Origin: Leadbetterella sp035299025
Lineage (GTDB): Bacteria; Bacteroidota; Bacteroidia; Cytophagales; Spirosomataceae
Reading direction: 5' to 3'
Assembly (NCBI GenBank): GCA_035299025.1
Contig: DATGXK010000010.1
Span: forward strand, 186,001-250,000
Length of the DNA: 64,000 nt
Position 1 is the first letter of the stretch. Each line of letters starts with the position of its first letter. This document shows positions 41,312 to 49,564 of the stretch, piece after piece. A program made the position numbers and the translations under genes. Under the pieces are notes generated by a model. It was not told the origin of the DNA. It was given only the letters and a program-made list of their open reading frames with translations, and ran no database searches.

Positions 41312-42025
41312 TTATTTCTCGAAACTATACAAAAACGGGGCTTTATGAGCTGCACCTGAAAATTGCTTTTCATGTCGTTTTAACAGATTCATTCCCAAAA
41401 TTTTCCGTTGAAAAGCCCCTCGGTGAAGTTTTTCATCCAAAATGGCCTCATATACTTTTTGGAGGTCTTTCATCGTAAACAATGGCGGAAGCAAGTTTAC
41501 GCCCATGAGTTTTGTTTCAAGATTGCTTCTTAGTGTGGCCAATGCCTTGTCCAATATCTCTTTATGATCAAAAATGAGTTCGGGAAGATTATCCAAATCG
41601 TACCAATCGCAGGACTCAGAGATGGCATCTGGCATGAGTTCCACGTCGTCGTAGTTGATTAGGGCATAGTAGGCTACTGATATAAACCTGTCCAACATCC
41701 ACCCAAATTCGTTTATTCCGCCATTGGCCTCCATGATGGCTTTCATAAACTCAGGTTTCGATCTAGAGACATTTCCGAAGGTATAAAACTGCTCCAAGAA
41801 GATGTTGTCGAGTCCCGTTCTTTCTTTCAAACCACGTCTTACGGCAGAGTTTAGGTCTTCTTCTAAGCCAACAAATCCTCCCGGAAGGGCATAATAATCG
41901 GTATTCTTGTATTTCATGACCAAGATTTTTAGTTTTTCGCCAGAAAAACCAAAAACCACTGAGTCGTAGGCAATATGTTTTAGATAGGTGTTAGGGTTCA
42001 AAATTTCGTCGGGTATTTTTTTCAA
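41312..42025 (-). CDS. NUDIX-domain transcriptional regulator (NrtR-like)
   Basis: About 237 residues: an N-terminal NUDIX domain (YYALPGGFVGLEEDLNSAVRRGLKERTGL) whose catalytic box is degenerate (LKERTG in place of EExG), and a C-terminal winged helix (FTMKDLQKVYEAILDEKLHRGAFQRKIL). This is the architecture of NrtR-type repressors that sense sugar or ADP-ribose compounds in Bacteroidota. The longest open frame begins at TTG 42079, but that codon lies in a 21-bp palindrome, so the start is placed at TTG 42025, which yields KKIPDEILNPNTYLKHIAYDS; this is uncertain because there is no ATG. It is divergent from a carboxylesterase gene, its likely target. Confidence 0.82.
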   Translation of the reverse strand: MKKIPDEILNPNTYLKHIAYDSVVFGFSGEKLKILVMKYKNTDYYALPGGFVGLEEDLNSAVRRGLKERTGLDNIFLEQFYTFGNVSRSKPEFMKAIMEANGGINEFGWMLDRFISVAYYALINYDDVELMPDAISESCDWYDLDNLPELIFDHKEILDKALATLRSNLETKLMGVNLLPPLFTMKDLQKVYEAILDEKLHRGAFQRKILGMNLLKRHEKQFSGAAHKAPFLYSFEK

Positions 42026-42059
42026 AAATAAATAGGAAAATATTATAAAACTAATTAAT

Positions 42060-42080
42060 ATTGTCACAAAGTGAGACAAT
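42060..42080. promoter_or_regulatory. 21-bp palindromic operator between NrtR-like regulator and esterase
   Basis: ATTGTC and GACAAT form the arms (42060-42065, 42075-42080), with further matching CA/TG inside; eight of ten position pairs are complementary. It is 19 bp before the esterase ATG and upstream of the regulator, the expected place for an autoregulated divergent operator. Confidence 0.6.
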
Positions 42081-42098
42081 AAATAAACTTTAGATAAA

Positions 42099-43733
42099 AT
42101 GAAAAAACTTTTTGGCTTTTTAGCATTGCAGATTTTGGCTGTTTTGGTCGTAAACGCTCAAAATAAGAATGCGTTTGGCGTTCAGGTGAAAATTGAAAAC
42201 GGAATCATTGAAGGAAATTACGACACAAAGTCGGGTATTCAAACTTATTTTGGAGTGCCTTTTGCAGCACCACCAGTGGGTAATTTACGTTGGAAGGCTC
42301 CGCAGCCAGTAAAAAACTGGGTTGGTATTAAAGAAACCAAAGTTTTCGGGCCAAGACCGATGCAAGCGGTAGTTTTTGGTGATATGAATTCCCGTTCGAA
42401 TGGTGTAAGTGAAGATTGTCTATACCTGAATGTTTGGACACCCGCTAAACGCAATACCAAAGATTTGCCTGTTTTGTTGTATTTCTACGGTGGTGGAAAT
42501 GTGGCTGGTGATGCCTCCGAGCCACGTTATGATGGCGAAAGCATGGCCAAAAAAGGAATAGTGGTTGTTACTTGTAATTACAGATTGAATGTTTTTGGGA
42601 ATTTCGCTCATCCCGAATTAAGTGCTGAAACTTCTTATAAAGGTTCGGGTAATTACGGCTTGTTAGACCAGGTGGCAGCCATGAAATGGGTACAAAAAAA
42701 CATTGCTGCGTTTGGTGGTGATCCTAAGAAGGTGACCATTGCTGGCGAGTCAGCAGGTTCTATATCAGTGAGTTATCAGATGGCTTCGCCGCTTGGTAAA
42801 GACCTGATAGCGGGTGCGATAGGGGAGAGTGGAGCTGGTATCAATCCGACTTTGGCTCCAGTGACTTTGGCTGAAGCTGAAAAACAAGGTGCTGAATTTG
42901 CCAAAAATGCTGGTGTGCCTAGCTTGAAGCAGTTGCGGGCATTGAGCAGCAGAGAGCTCTATGAAATGTATAACGAATCGAAGAGATTTGGATTTCCGGT
43001 AGTTTTGGATGGGTATTTTTTACCTAAAACTTTACCCGAAATATTTAATGCCAAACAACAAGCTCAAGTGCCGTTATTGTTAGGTTGGAACTCCGCCGAG
43101 ATTCCTGGAGGTGCGTTTATGTTCGGTATGCCAAATACCACCGAGAATTTTATTACTCGAGTAAAGAAGGAATATCCAGCTGATTTTGAGGAAGTTTTGA
43201 AGCTTTATCCTCACAGCAACGAGCGAGAGGTAGAGCTTTCTGCAACGGCCTTAGCCTCAGACAGATTTATTTCTTATAGTACTTGGAAATGGTTTGATTT
43301 GCACCGAAATAACAGCTCGGCTCCGGTTTATAGGTATATGTTCAGCAAAATTCGTCCGCCATTTGTGGATAAATCATTGGTAGCTGGTCTGGCCGGTGGA
43401 ACCTTAAAGAAAGATGGGAATACTCCAAAAGCTCCGGAACCTGTTGGTGCTTCGCACGCTAGTGAGATAGAATATTGTATGGGAAATTTGTATTTGGCCA
43501 AAGAATTTGACTGGACAGCTGATGATTATAAAACCTCAGAGACGATGTTGAATTATTTTGCAAATTTCGTAAAAACAGGAAACCCGAATGGCGATAAATT
43601 GCCAGAATGGCAAGCGGCAAAAGCGGGTGACAAAACTCCTCTATTGATGAATATTAATACCGATTCAAAACTCGAAAAAGCCATGGATGATGCCCGCTAT
43701 GAGTTTTTGGATAAGGCTTACAAGAACAAGTGA
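42099..43733 (+). CDS. exported type-B carboxylesterase
   Basis: A 544-residue alpha/beta hydrolase of the carboxylesterase/cholinesterase family. Signal peptide 1-20 (ending VVNAQ). The family start GIIEGNYDTKSGIQTYFGVPFAAPP, the oxyanion motif YGGGN, the nucleophile S218 in AGESAGS and the catalytic histidine in GASHASEIEY are present. It hydrolyses an ester or acylated sugar/lactone in the periplasm. It faces the NrtR-like regulator across a palindrome and is followed by a terminator, so it is a single-gene regulon unit. Confidence 0.92.
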   Translation: MKKLFGFLALQILAVLVVNAQNKNAFGVQVKIENGIIEGNYDTKSGIQTYFGVPFAAPPVGNLRWKAPQPVKNWVGIKETKVFGPRPMQAVVFGDMNSRSNGVSEDCLYLNVWTPAKRNTKDLPVLLYFYGGGNVAGDASEPRYDGESMAKKGIVVVTCNYRLNVFGNFAHPELSAETSYKGSGNYGLLDQVAAMKWVQKNIAAFGGDPKKVTIAGESAGSISVSYQMASPLGKDLIAGAIGESGAGINPTLAPVTLAEAEKQGAEFAKNAGVPSLKQLRALSSRELYEMYNESKRFGFPVVLDGYFLPKTLPEIFNAKQQAQVPLLLGWNSAEIPGGAFMFGMPNTTENFITRVKKEYPADFEEVLKLYPHSNEREVELSATALASDRFISYSTWKWFDLHRNNSSAPVYRYMFSKIRPPFVDKSLVAGLAGGTLKKDGNTPKAPEPVGASHASEIEYCMGNLYLAKEFDWTADDYKTSETMLNYFANFVKTGNPNGDKLPEWQAAKAGDKTPLLMNINTDSKLEKAMDDARYEFLDKAYKNK

Positions 43734-43756
43734 TTGAATAAGTATAACGTTTGAAT

Positions 43757-43791
43757 GAGAGCTTTCACCAAAGGTGGAGGCTCTTTTTTTT
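43757..43791 (+). terminator. terminator after carboxylesterase
   Basis: GAGAGC-TTTCACC and GGTGGAG-GCTCT form an imperfect hairpin with an AAA loop, followed by eight or more T. It starts 23 bp after the stop codon. Confidence 0.75.
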
Positions 43792-43973
43792 GGAAACGAT
43801 TAACAAAAAATACAAAGTGTCATCATTAGAATAGACATTCCTCAAAATGTAAAAATGAAAACCCAATTATCTCTGAAAACAAATATCCAAGTCATCAATT
43901 TCTAAATACCTATAATCAATAACAATTCACCAATAACTAATAACCAATACACACGTAACCAAAAAACAGCTCC

Positions 43974-44750
43974 CTAAATATCCCTCACGCACCTAAAGCC
44001 TACATGCATAAGAGAAGTTTCTTGTGTAGATGATGAAATTCCACCAATTTTGAAGCCATGACAAACTTTGGGGTCGCAGAGAAATGAGCCGCCCCTTTGA
44101 AACCACTCGGTGGGTTTTGCTGGATTTTCGTCGCTGCACCATTGCCATACATTGCCGCCTACATCGCCAAGGCCCAGTTTGTTGAGTCCAAAATAACCCA
44201 CGGGTGAAGTGGTCAAAAAACCATCTTCCACGGTATTATTGAACGGAAAATTTCCTTGCCAAAAATTAGCTTTGAATTTGTCGTTTTCGAAGAAATTGTG
44301 CCCCCAAGTATAGGTCTTTTCATAGTCAGTTTCTCCATTTTTCTCGATAAATAGAAACTCTTGGCTAGTAGGTAATCTTTTTTTTGCCCATTTGCAGTAG
44401 GCAACGGCGTCAATCCAAGAAACCTGAGTTACTGGGTGATTCAATGGTGCTGCTGTGGTGTCTTTTCCAAGAGGAAATTGCCAATTGGCCCCTTTTTTTA
44501 ATGTCCATTCGCCAGTCTTGAAATCAAAATATCCTGCATCGCCAAACTCTTCGGCTTGGGTTTTGTATCCTGTGGTTTTTACGAATTCGGCAAACTGAGC
44601 AACAGTTACTGGGTATTTGTCTACCCAAAAATCTTTAATATTCCCACGGCCCTCCACCAAAACCATTCCGTCTTTTTCGACTATTTTTGGTTCTGATACA
44701 CAAGAGAGAAATGAAATAGAGAGAATAATATATCGTAAAAAATTTAGCAT
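43974..44750 (-). CDS. formylglycine-generating-enzyme-like lipoprotein with intact Cys pair
   Basis: A 258-residue lipoprotein (lipobox FLSC, C17) with a full SUMF1/FGE domain: KYPVTVAQFAEFVKTTGY, PVTQVSWIDAVAYCKWAKKRLPT, GDVGGNVWQWCSD and the C-terminal GFRCVRD. GGSFLCDPKVC keeps the two cysteines C225 and C230 with the same C-x4-C spacing as the active-site pair of true formylglycine-generating enzymes; many SUMF1-like gliding and adhesin proteins of Bacteroidota lack them. A role as periplasmic sulfatase activator is possible, but no sulfatase gene is in this window. It is divergent from the OmpH gene. Confidence 0.85.
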   Translation of the reverse strand: MLNFLRYIILSISFLSCVSEPKIVEKDGMVLVEGRGNIKDFWVDKYPVTVAQFAEFVKTTGYKTQAEEFGDAGYFDFKTGEWTLKKGANWQFPLGKDTTAAPLNHPVTQVSWIDAVAYCKWAKKRLPTSQEFLFIEKNGETDYEKTYTWGHNFFENDKFKANFWQGNFPFNNTVEDGFLTTSPVGYFGLNKLGLGDVGGNVWQWCSDENPAKPTEWFQRGGSFLCDPKVCHGFKIGGISSSTQETSLMHVGFRCVRDI

Positions 44751-44858
44751 TTCTGAAAATGAAACTAACGTTTATTGACAAAAATAGAAAAATATTTCCT
44801 TAAAAAATCTGTTATGAAGCGTTTGTAGTGGCCCTTTACAGGATCTCACTAAATAAAA

Positions 44859-44893
44859 TTTGCTTTCATTTTAAATAGAATTCGGTATTTTTG
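44859..44893 (+). promoter_or_regulatory. promoter of the OmpH/Skp gene
   Basis: TTTG at 44859-44862 and TATTTTTG at 44886-44893 (exact TAnnTTTG) are 23 bp apart, at the upper end of the usual spacing. The -7 lies 21 bp before the ATG at 44915; a TTG at 44891 that would extend the frame falls inside it. Confidence 0.6.
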
Positions 44894-44914
44894 AGAAATT
44901 TTAATAAAAACTTG

Positions 44915-45529
44915 ATGAAACGTATTATTTTAGCTGCTTTGGTGGCACTTTCTATAAATTTGGTAAACGCACAAACTAAGAAGCCCGTAGCAACCTCATC
45001 TGCCAAAGCCACACCAACTAAGGCTGGTTTAGCACCTAAAATTGGATATATTTTTGAAGATTATATTTTCGAAAACTATAAGGAAGTGAAAAAACTCGAT
45101 GAGGGAATCAAGAAAAAACAGGATGTTTATCAGGAAACATTCAACAAGATGGCCATAGAGTATCAAACCTTATTTCTTGATTATCAGAATAGTTTAAAAA
45201 ATATTGACACGCTTACAACAGAAAAGTTGAATGAGAAATTGAGGAAAGTTCAGGAGGTAAAGACAGCCTCAGAGAATTATCAAAGGGAGGCGGAAAAGGA
45301 ACTTCAGCAGTATACGGGGGACGCCGTTTCAAGAATCAAAAAGGAAATTAGGATTGCGGCCGAAACTGTAGCCAAAGAAAAGGGCCTAAAATACGTGTTT
45401 ACAAGAAATAAGGCTGATGGGCCAATGACCTCCAACCGTGTAGTTCTTTTTGCTGGCGACAAAGGTTTAGGGAATATTTCGGATGCCATACTCTTGAAAT
45501 TGGGCAGCCCAGTTGCTGTTAAAAAGTAA
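44915..45529 (+). CDS. OmpH/Skp family periplasmic chaperone
   Basis: A 204-residue protein with signal peptide 1-20 (ending VNAQ), an Ala/Thr/Lys/Pro linker (about 21-40) and the OmpH domain: a start strand KIGYIFEDYIFENYKEVKKLDE, long coiled helices (about 70-150) and return strand GLKYVFTRN. Skp-type trimers hold unfolded outer membrane proteins during transfer to the Bam complex. The sequence IGYI followed by the coil is typical. ATG 44915 is used rather than an upstream TTG. It converges on the Fur gene. Confidence 0.88.
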   Translation: MKRIILAALVALSINLVNAQTKKPVATSSAKATPTKAGLAPKIGYIFEDYIFENYKEVKKLDEGIKKKQDVYQETFNKMAIEYQTLFLDYQNSLKNIDTLTTEKLNEKLRKVQEVKTASENYQREAEKELQQYTGDAVSRIKKEIRIAAETVAKEKGLKYVFTRNKADGPMTSNRVVLFAGDKGLGNISDAILLKLGSPVAVKK

Positions 45530-45547
45530 GCCTTCAGTAATTATAAT

Positions 45548-46009
45548 TTAGGAACTGTGTTTTCCGCATTGGGTTTTGTTGCACTGACCATATAGGATTA
45601 GTGAGTGTTCCTTAATTTCTAACCCGCTGAATTCCTCTAAGGTGTTCTGGATGTTCTGAATTCGAGGATCACAAAATTCAAAAACTTTGTTGCAATCTAT
45701 ACAGATCAAATGGCTATGCTGTTTTCTCCCAAACGACTTTTCATATCTGGAGGCATGCTTCAAACCAAATTGGTGCTTGGTAACGAGCCCAACTTCAACG
45801 AGCAACTCCACTGCATTGTAAACGGTAGCCTTGCTAATGTTGAAGTTTTTTTTGATTATGCCACTAAAGAGTTCCTCAATCTCAAAGTGATCTTCCCTTT
45901 CATATATTTCTTTGAGTATTCTATAGCGTTCCTGTGTCTTTCTAAGGCCTTTTTCTTCGATTTTTCGATCTAATATAGCTTGAGCTTTGTTATATATTTC
46001 GTCTGTCAT
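45548..46009 (-). CDS. fur: Fur family metalloregulator
   Basis: A 153-residue Fur-type repressor starting at the ATG 46009, which overlaps the stop of the PepSY gene (ATGA); a start 30 bp upstream would run into that gene. The winged helix covers about 15-85 (RKTQERYRILKEIYE, ISKATVYNAVELLVEVGLV). Regulatory metal ligands are suggested by HFEIEE and QHSHLICIDC, and CIDC with CNKTQC provides the structural zinc cysteines. Being the last gene of a TonB receptor-PepSY-Fur operon and near four Fur-box-like palindromes supports iron sensing rather than zinc or peroxide sensing, though this is inference. Confidence 0.88.
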   Translation of the reverse strand: MTDEIYNKAQAILDRKIEEKGLRKTQERYRILKEIYEREDHFEIEELFSGIIKKNFNISKATVYNAVELLVEVGLVTKHQFGLKHASRYEKSFGRKQHSHLICIDCNKVFEFCDPRIQNIQNTLEEFSGLEIKEHSLILYGQCNKTQCGKHSS

Positions 46010-47124
46010 ACGTTCTTTTTGTTTTGTCGTCCCCACCAAATCATAAAGCCTGTGACTGGCAAGCTTGCTGCCACCAAAGAAAGCAAAAATGCCAATACTT
46101 TACCTGCAAAGCCCAAAATACCACCTGTATGAATGTCATAAGTCATTCTTATAAGTTTGTCGGCCATGTTGGCGTCTTTTAGTCTTCCATAAACGTTTTT
46201 TACAGAAATTTCCTTGAGTGTGTACTGATCAAAATAACGGTAGTCCGTACTCCAATACATATCCTCTTGGGTGTTTACATTGGCTCCAATGGCCGAAGAA
46301 TCAGACTCAATGGCATGTACTTCGAGCGAGAGTGCGTCTGGGTGTTCGGCCTTCATTTTCTCCCATACCAGGTCGGTTGCTGGTTTTGCAAAACTACCTT
46401 TGATTGTTTTTTGTGAAACGGGTTCTGTGAACAATAATTCCTTCTTACCTCCGGTGGCGGAATAAATGAGATAGGTAAACCACTGAATACCAAAGAATAT
46501 ACCGGTAACTGAAATAATAAGTAGCAGAAATGAACTGTAAAAGCCAAGTATATTATGCAAATCGTAGTTTTTTCGCTTCCATTGGGTTGCGTCTTTCCAT
46601 CTAAACCAGAAGCGTTGTCTTGCTGCTGATTTATTCTTGGGCCACCAAAGAATAATGCCTGTAATGAGCATAAAAACAAAAATGAGGGTAGCATAAGACG
46701 TAATGGGCTGACCAATGTGGGGCGGTAACCATAAGTAATAATGCCCATCAAGCACCCAATGAAAAAACGTTTCTTCCATATTTTGCACATGAATAACCTC
46801 GGCGGTGTATGGATTGTGATAGATAATGTAGTAGTGTTCGGGCTCAAAACCATAGAAGATGGCCTCTACACTTCGCCCCTTTGCTGGGTAATTTATGGCG
46901 TGCAAGTGAGCACTGGGTAAGATTTTGCGGGCTACTTTTTCAAAAGCCGATGGGGGAAGAACTTCGCGACTTTCTACTTTTGAAAATCTAAACGGTTGAA
47001 TGGCGTCTTGAATTTCCTTTTGAAAAGCATATAAGCAGCCTGTTATGCTCACAATAAACACCACCAGCCCGGTACTTAGACCGAGCCAAAGGTGTAGTTT
47101 TTGAATGATTTTTTTTAAATTCAA
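46006..47124 (-). CDS. PepSY-associated transmembrane protein (putative siderophore/ferric reductase)
   Basis: A 372-residue inner membrane protein of the PepSY_TM family with four hydrophobic segments: KLHLWLGLSTGLVVFIVSI at the N-terminus, two in the middle (YATLIFVFMLITGIILWW, LGFYSSFLLLIISVTGIFFG) and one near the end (AGKVLAFLLSLVAASLPVTGFMIW). Conserved histidines occur in KLHLW, DLHNILGF and YDIHTGGILG and probably bind heme. Members next to ferric siderophore receptors are thought to reduce the iron complex in the periplasm. It starts 4 bp after the TonB receptor gene and overlaps Fur, so all three are one operon. Confidence 0.88.
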   Translation of the reverse strand: MNLKKIIQKLHLWLGLSTGLVVFIVSITGCLYAFQKEIQDAIQPFRFSKVESREVLPPSAFEKVARKILPSAHLHAINYPAKGRSVEAIFYGFEPEHYYIIYHNPYTAEVIHVQNMEETFFHWVLDGHYYLWLPPHIGQPITSYATLIFVFMLITGIILWWPKNKSAARQRFWFRWKDATQWKRKNYDLHNILGFYSSFLLLIISVTGIFFGIQWFTYLIYSATGGKKELLFTEPVSQKTIKGSFAKPATDLVWEKMKAEHPDALSLEVHAIESDSSAIGANVNTQEDMYWSTDYRYFDQYTLKEISVKNVYGRLKDANMADKLIRMTYDIHTGGILGFAGKVLAFLLSLVAASLPVTGFMIWWGRQNKKNV

Positions 47125-47128
47125 TGTA

Positions 47129-49471
47129 TTAGAACTTATAATTGATACTCAATCTGTAATTTCTGTGGGCTTCTGTTTGGTAGTAATAAAATTTACTCCA
47201 TGAATAATACGCTCCAGAATATACATCCGCATTAAAAACATTGTTCACATTCAGAGCCACTCCGAATTTGCTAAAATTGTAGGAGGTGGCGGCATCAAAA
47301 CGCGTGTAAGCTGGCATTGTTGGATCTATAGATTTGTCGTATTCTGCGTACCAAGCTGATCTTCCAGATGCATGAGAGGCACCCAAAGAAAAACCAAGAC
47401 CTTCTACTTTTCCAGACTGTACTCTATAGCTAAGCCAAGCGTTGGCTATACTTTTGTCTGTTCCTGGTATTTGTTTGCTAACTTGCTTGTTGTCAGTATC
47501 TTTTGTAACTTTTCCATCGGTGTATGCATAGTTTAGAGTTACGTCTAATCCAGTCAGTAATTGCCCTTTTATGTCAAATTCAACTCCGCTGGTTTGAGTT
47601 TGTCCTAGTTGAATAGAAAAGAATTGGTGGTTTGGGTCACCTGTTAAAACATTATTTTTGGTGATTTGATAAGCTGAAGCCGAGGCAGTCCATCGTCCAT
47701 CAAGCCACTCTTTTTTTAAACCTATTTCTTTATTGTTGCCAGTAATCGGGTCAAATCGTTTTCCCTCAAAGCTAGCACCTGCCTGAGGTATGAATGATTC
47801 ATCTATTACGGCATATACACTGGTGCTTTTGTTTAGGGAATAACTTAGTCCCACTCGAGGCGTAAATTTTCCTGCGTCTACTGCTCCAGACCAAGGGTCC
47901 TCATCGCCGGTAGTGGTATATCGGCCGGCTAGGGTGAGTCTTAGTTTGTCATTCATTAGTCTGATTTCATCTTGAGCATACAGGGCCGTGTATACGTTGT
48001 TGTAATGTACGCCACGCTGTTTTACGCTCAGACTCCTATCAAAAACAGTATAAGCAGTGGCTGGAACCTGACCGTACACTGGTGATGTAACTATGAACGG
48101 TGTCGTTCCATTTATAGCTCCTGCTTGATTCCAGTCATGGTAAAAATCTTTGTCACCCATATCTACGCCGGCTAATATTCGGTGTTTCAATTTTCCAGTG
48201 GAGGCGTCGCCATTTACAAAGAATTGGCCTACACGTATTTGGCCCATAATGTCCCAGATAGATTCGCCTCTTTTCAGCGTATCACCACTGATTGTGCTTG
48301 GCCAAAGGCTACTACCGAGTTGATTGAACTGTAAATAAGCTAGTTGACCTGTAAATTTCCAGTTGTCGTTTATGCTATGTGAAAGCGTGGCAATAAATGA
48401 ATGGTCGTTTATTTTTGTGGGAGACATGTTTGATTCCAAAGTAGAAAATCCAACTGGTAAGGTTCCGATTCCGTCGGAAGTGTAGGCATAAGCAGATCCC
48501 AGTGGCGACATATTCACGTACTGATAATTGTATTCTGTTGTTAAAGAAGTCCTTGGATTGATTTGGAATTTTAGAACCGGGGCTATAGATAAGCGGTTGT
48601 TGAATTCAAATTTGCGATGTGTGCCCTTGCTCTGTCCCATTAGGTTGAGTCTGTACTGAATTTTGCCGTCTTTACTTAGTAGTCCGTCAAAGTCTAAGGT
48701 GTTTCTGTAAGTACCAAAGCTTCCGATGGTCATGCCAACTTCAGATTTTGTTATACCCGTTGGTTTTTTTGTTACAACATTATAGAATCCGCTCGGTTCG
48801 CCACTGGCTAGCATAAATCCTGCAGGACCTTTTACAAATTCTATACGCTCAACCATGCTCATGTCTTCATTTAGCGGTCCCCAGGTTTCGGTTACGTTCA
48901 TTCCATTTCTGAAGGCCGCTATTCTTGACCCCCGCATGACAATTCGAGCATAGTTTTCCCAATGTTCTGAGCGGGTGGCCCCACTTACATTTCGGATTAC
49001 ACCCTCTTGCATATCAAATATTTGTTGGTCTTGTAGGAGCTGTCGATTAATTACTTGTATATTTTGAGGGATTTCGAGCAGAGGGGTCTTTAGTCTGAGC
49101 GAAATGGATGGGTAGTCTGTCACATATTTACTTGGATTGGCGATAACCATTACTTCCTGCAATTGGTTGGCGTCTTCTTGTAGCGTAAACGCCATGTTGG
49201 AAGTTTCGCCATCTTTAAGTTCTATTTTTTGAGTTTGTGATTTTAGTCCAACAAAGCTTACATATACAGAATAAGAGCCTGATTTTAAATTATTTATAGA
49301 AAAGTTTCCTTCCGCATCGGCAATTGTACCTTTGGTGGTGCCTTTCAAGATGACATTTACAAATTCAGCAGGTTTTCCGTCAGAAGTGCTTACCTTACCT
49401 CTTATGGCTGAAGATTGAGAATTTGCTTTGAATACACAAAGCAGTAAGAGAACAAAAAGTATATTCTTCAT
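47129..49471 (-). CDS. TonB-dependent siderophore receptor
   Basis: A 780-residue outer membrane receptor. Signal peptide 1-18, carboxypeptidase-regulatory domain (about 22-100: IRGKVSTSDGKPAEFVNVILKG), siderophore-type plug with PQNIQVINRQLLQDQQ, VSGATRSEHWENY and ERIEFVKGPAGFMLASGEPSGF, then a barrel ending in RLSINYKF. The plug signature is that of ferrichrome/catecholate-type siderophore receptors. A Fur-box-like palindrome precedes the gene. Co-transcription with the PepSY protein and Fur defines an iron-siderophore uptake operon; no periplasmic binding protein or ABC transporter is in the window. Confidence 0.92.
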   Translation of the reverse strand: MKNILFVLLLLCVFKANSQSSAIRGKVSTSDGKPAEFVNVILKGTTKGTIADAEGNFSINNLKSGSYSVYVSFVGLKSQTQKIELKDGETSNMAFTLQEDANQLQEVMVIANPSKYVTDYPSISLRLKTPLLEIPQNIQVINRQLLQDQQIFDMQEGVIRNVSGATRSEHWENYARIVMRGSRIAAFRNGMNVTETWGPLNEDMSMVERIEFVKGPAGFMLASGEPSGFYNVVTKKPTGITKSEVGMTIGSFGTYRNTLDFDGLLSKDGKIQYRLNLMGQSKGTHRKFEFNNRLSIAPVLKFQINPRTSLTTEYNYQYVNMSPLGSAYAYTSDGIGTLPVGFSTLESNMSPTKINDHSFIATLSHSINDNWKFTGQLAYLQFNQLGSSLWPSTISGDTLKRGESIWDIMGQIRVGQFFVNGDASTGKLKHRILAGVDMGDKDFYHDWNQAGAINGTTPFIVTSPVYGQVPATAYTVFDRSLSVKQRGVHYNNVYTALYAQDEIRLMNDKLRLTLAGRYTTTGDEDPWSGAVDAGKFTPRVGLSYSLNKSTSVYAVIDESFIPQAGASFEGKRFDPITGNNKEIGLKKEWLDGRWTASASAYQITKNNVLTGDPNHQFFSIQLGQTQTSGVEFDIKGQLLTGLDVTLNYAYTDGKVTKDTDNKQVSKQIPGTDKSIANAWLSYRVQSGKVEGLGFSLGASHASGRSAWYAEYDKSIDPTMPAYTRFDAATSYNFSKFGVALNVNNVFNADVYSGAYYSWSKFYYYQTEAHRNYRLSINYKF

Positions 49472-49493
49472 TTTTTTTCTTTGGTTTAATTAT

Positions 49494-49512
49494 ATTTAGA
49501 CTAATTATAAAT
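49494..49512. promoter_or_regulatory. Fur-box-like palindrome before siderophore receptor
   Basis: ATTTAGACTAATTATAAAT is a 19-bp imperfect palindrome (seven of nine pairs) 22 bp before the receptor ATG. On the minus strand it lies between a TTTG and a weak -7 TATAATTA 20 bp apart. Confidence 0.65.
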
Positions 49513-49564
49513 AACAAATCATTTTTTAAGGAAACCCATGACGGATTTCCTTATTATGAAATGA

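Noticed and set aside
42026..42079. TTG at 42079 as start of the NrtR-like regulator
   Set aside because: The codon lies inside the palindromic operator, and the extra residues form a hydrophobic stretch foreign to this regulator family.
48975..49000. SGAT in the siderophore receptor as an ApbE flavinylation site
   Set aside because: It is part of the conserved plug sequence of TonB siderophore receptors and lacks an FMN_bind domain around it.
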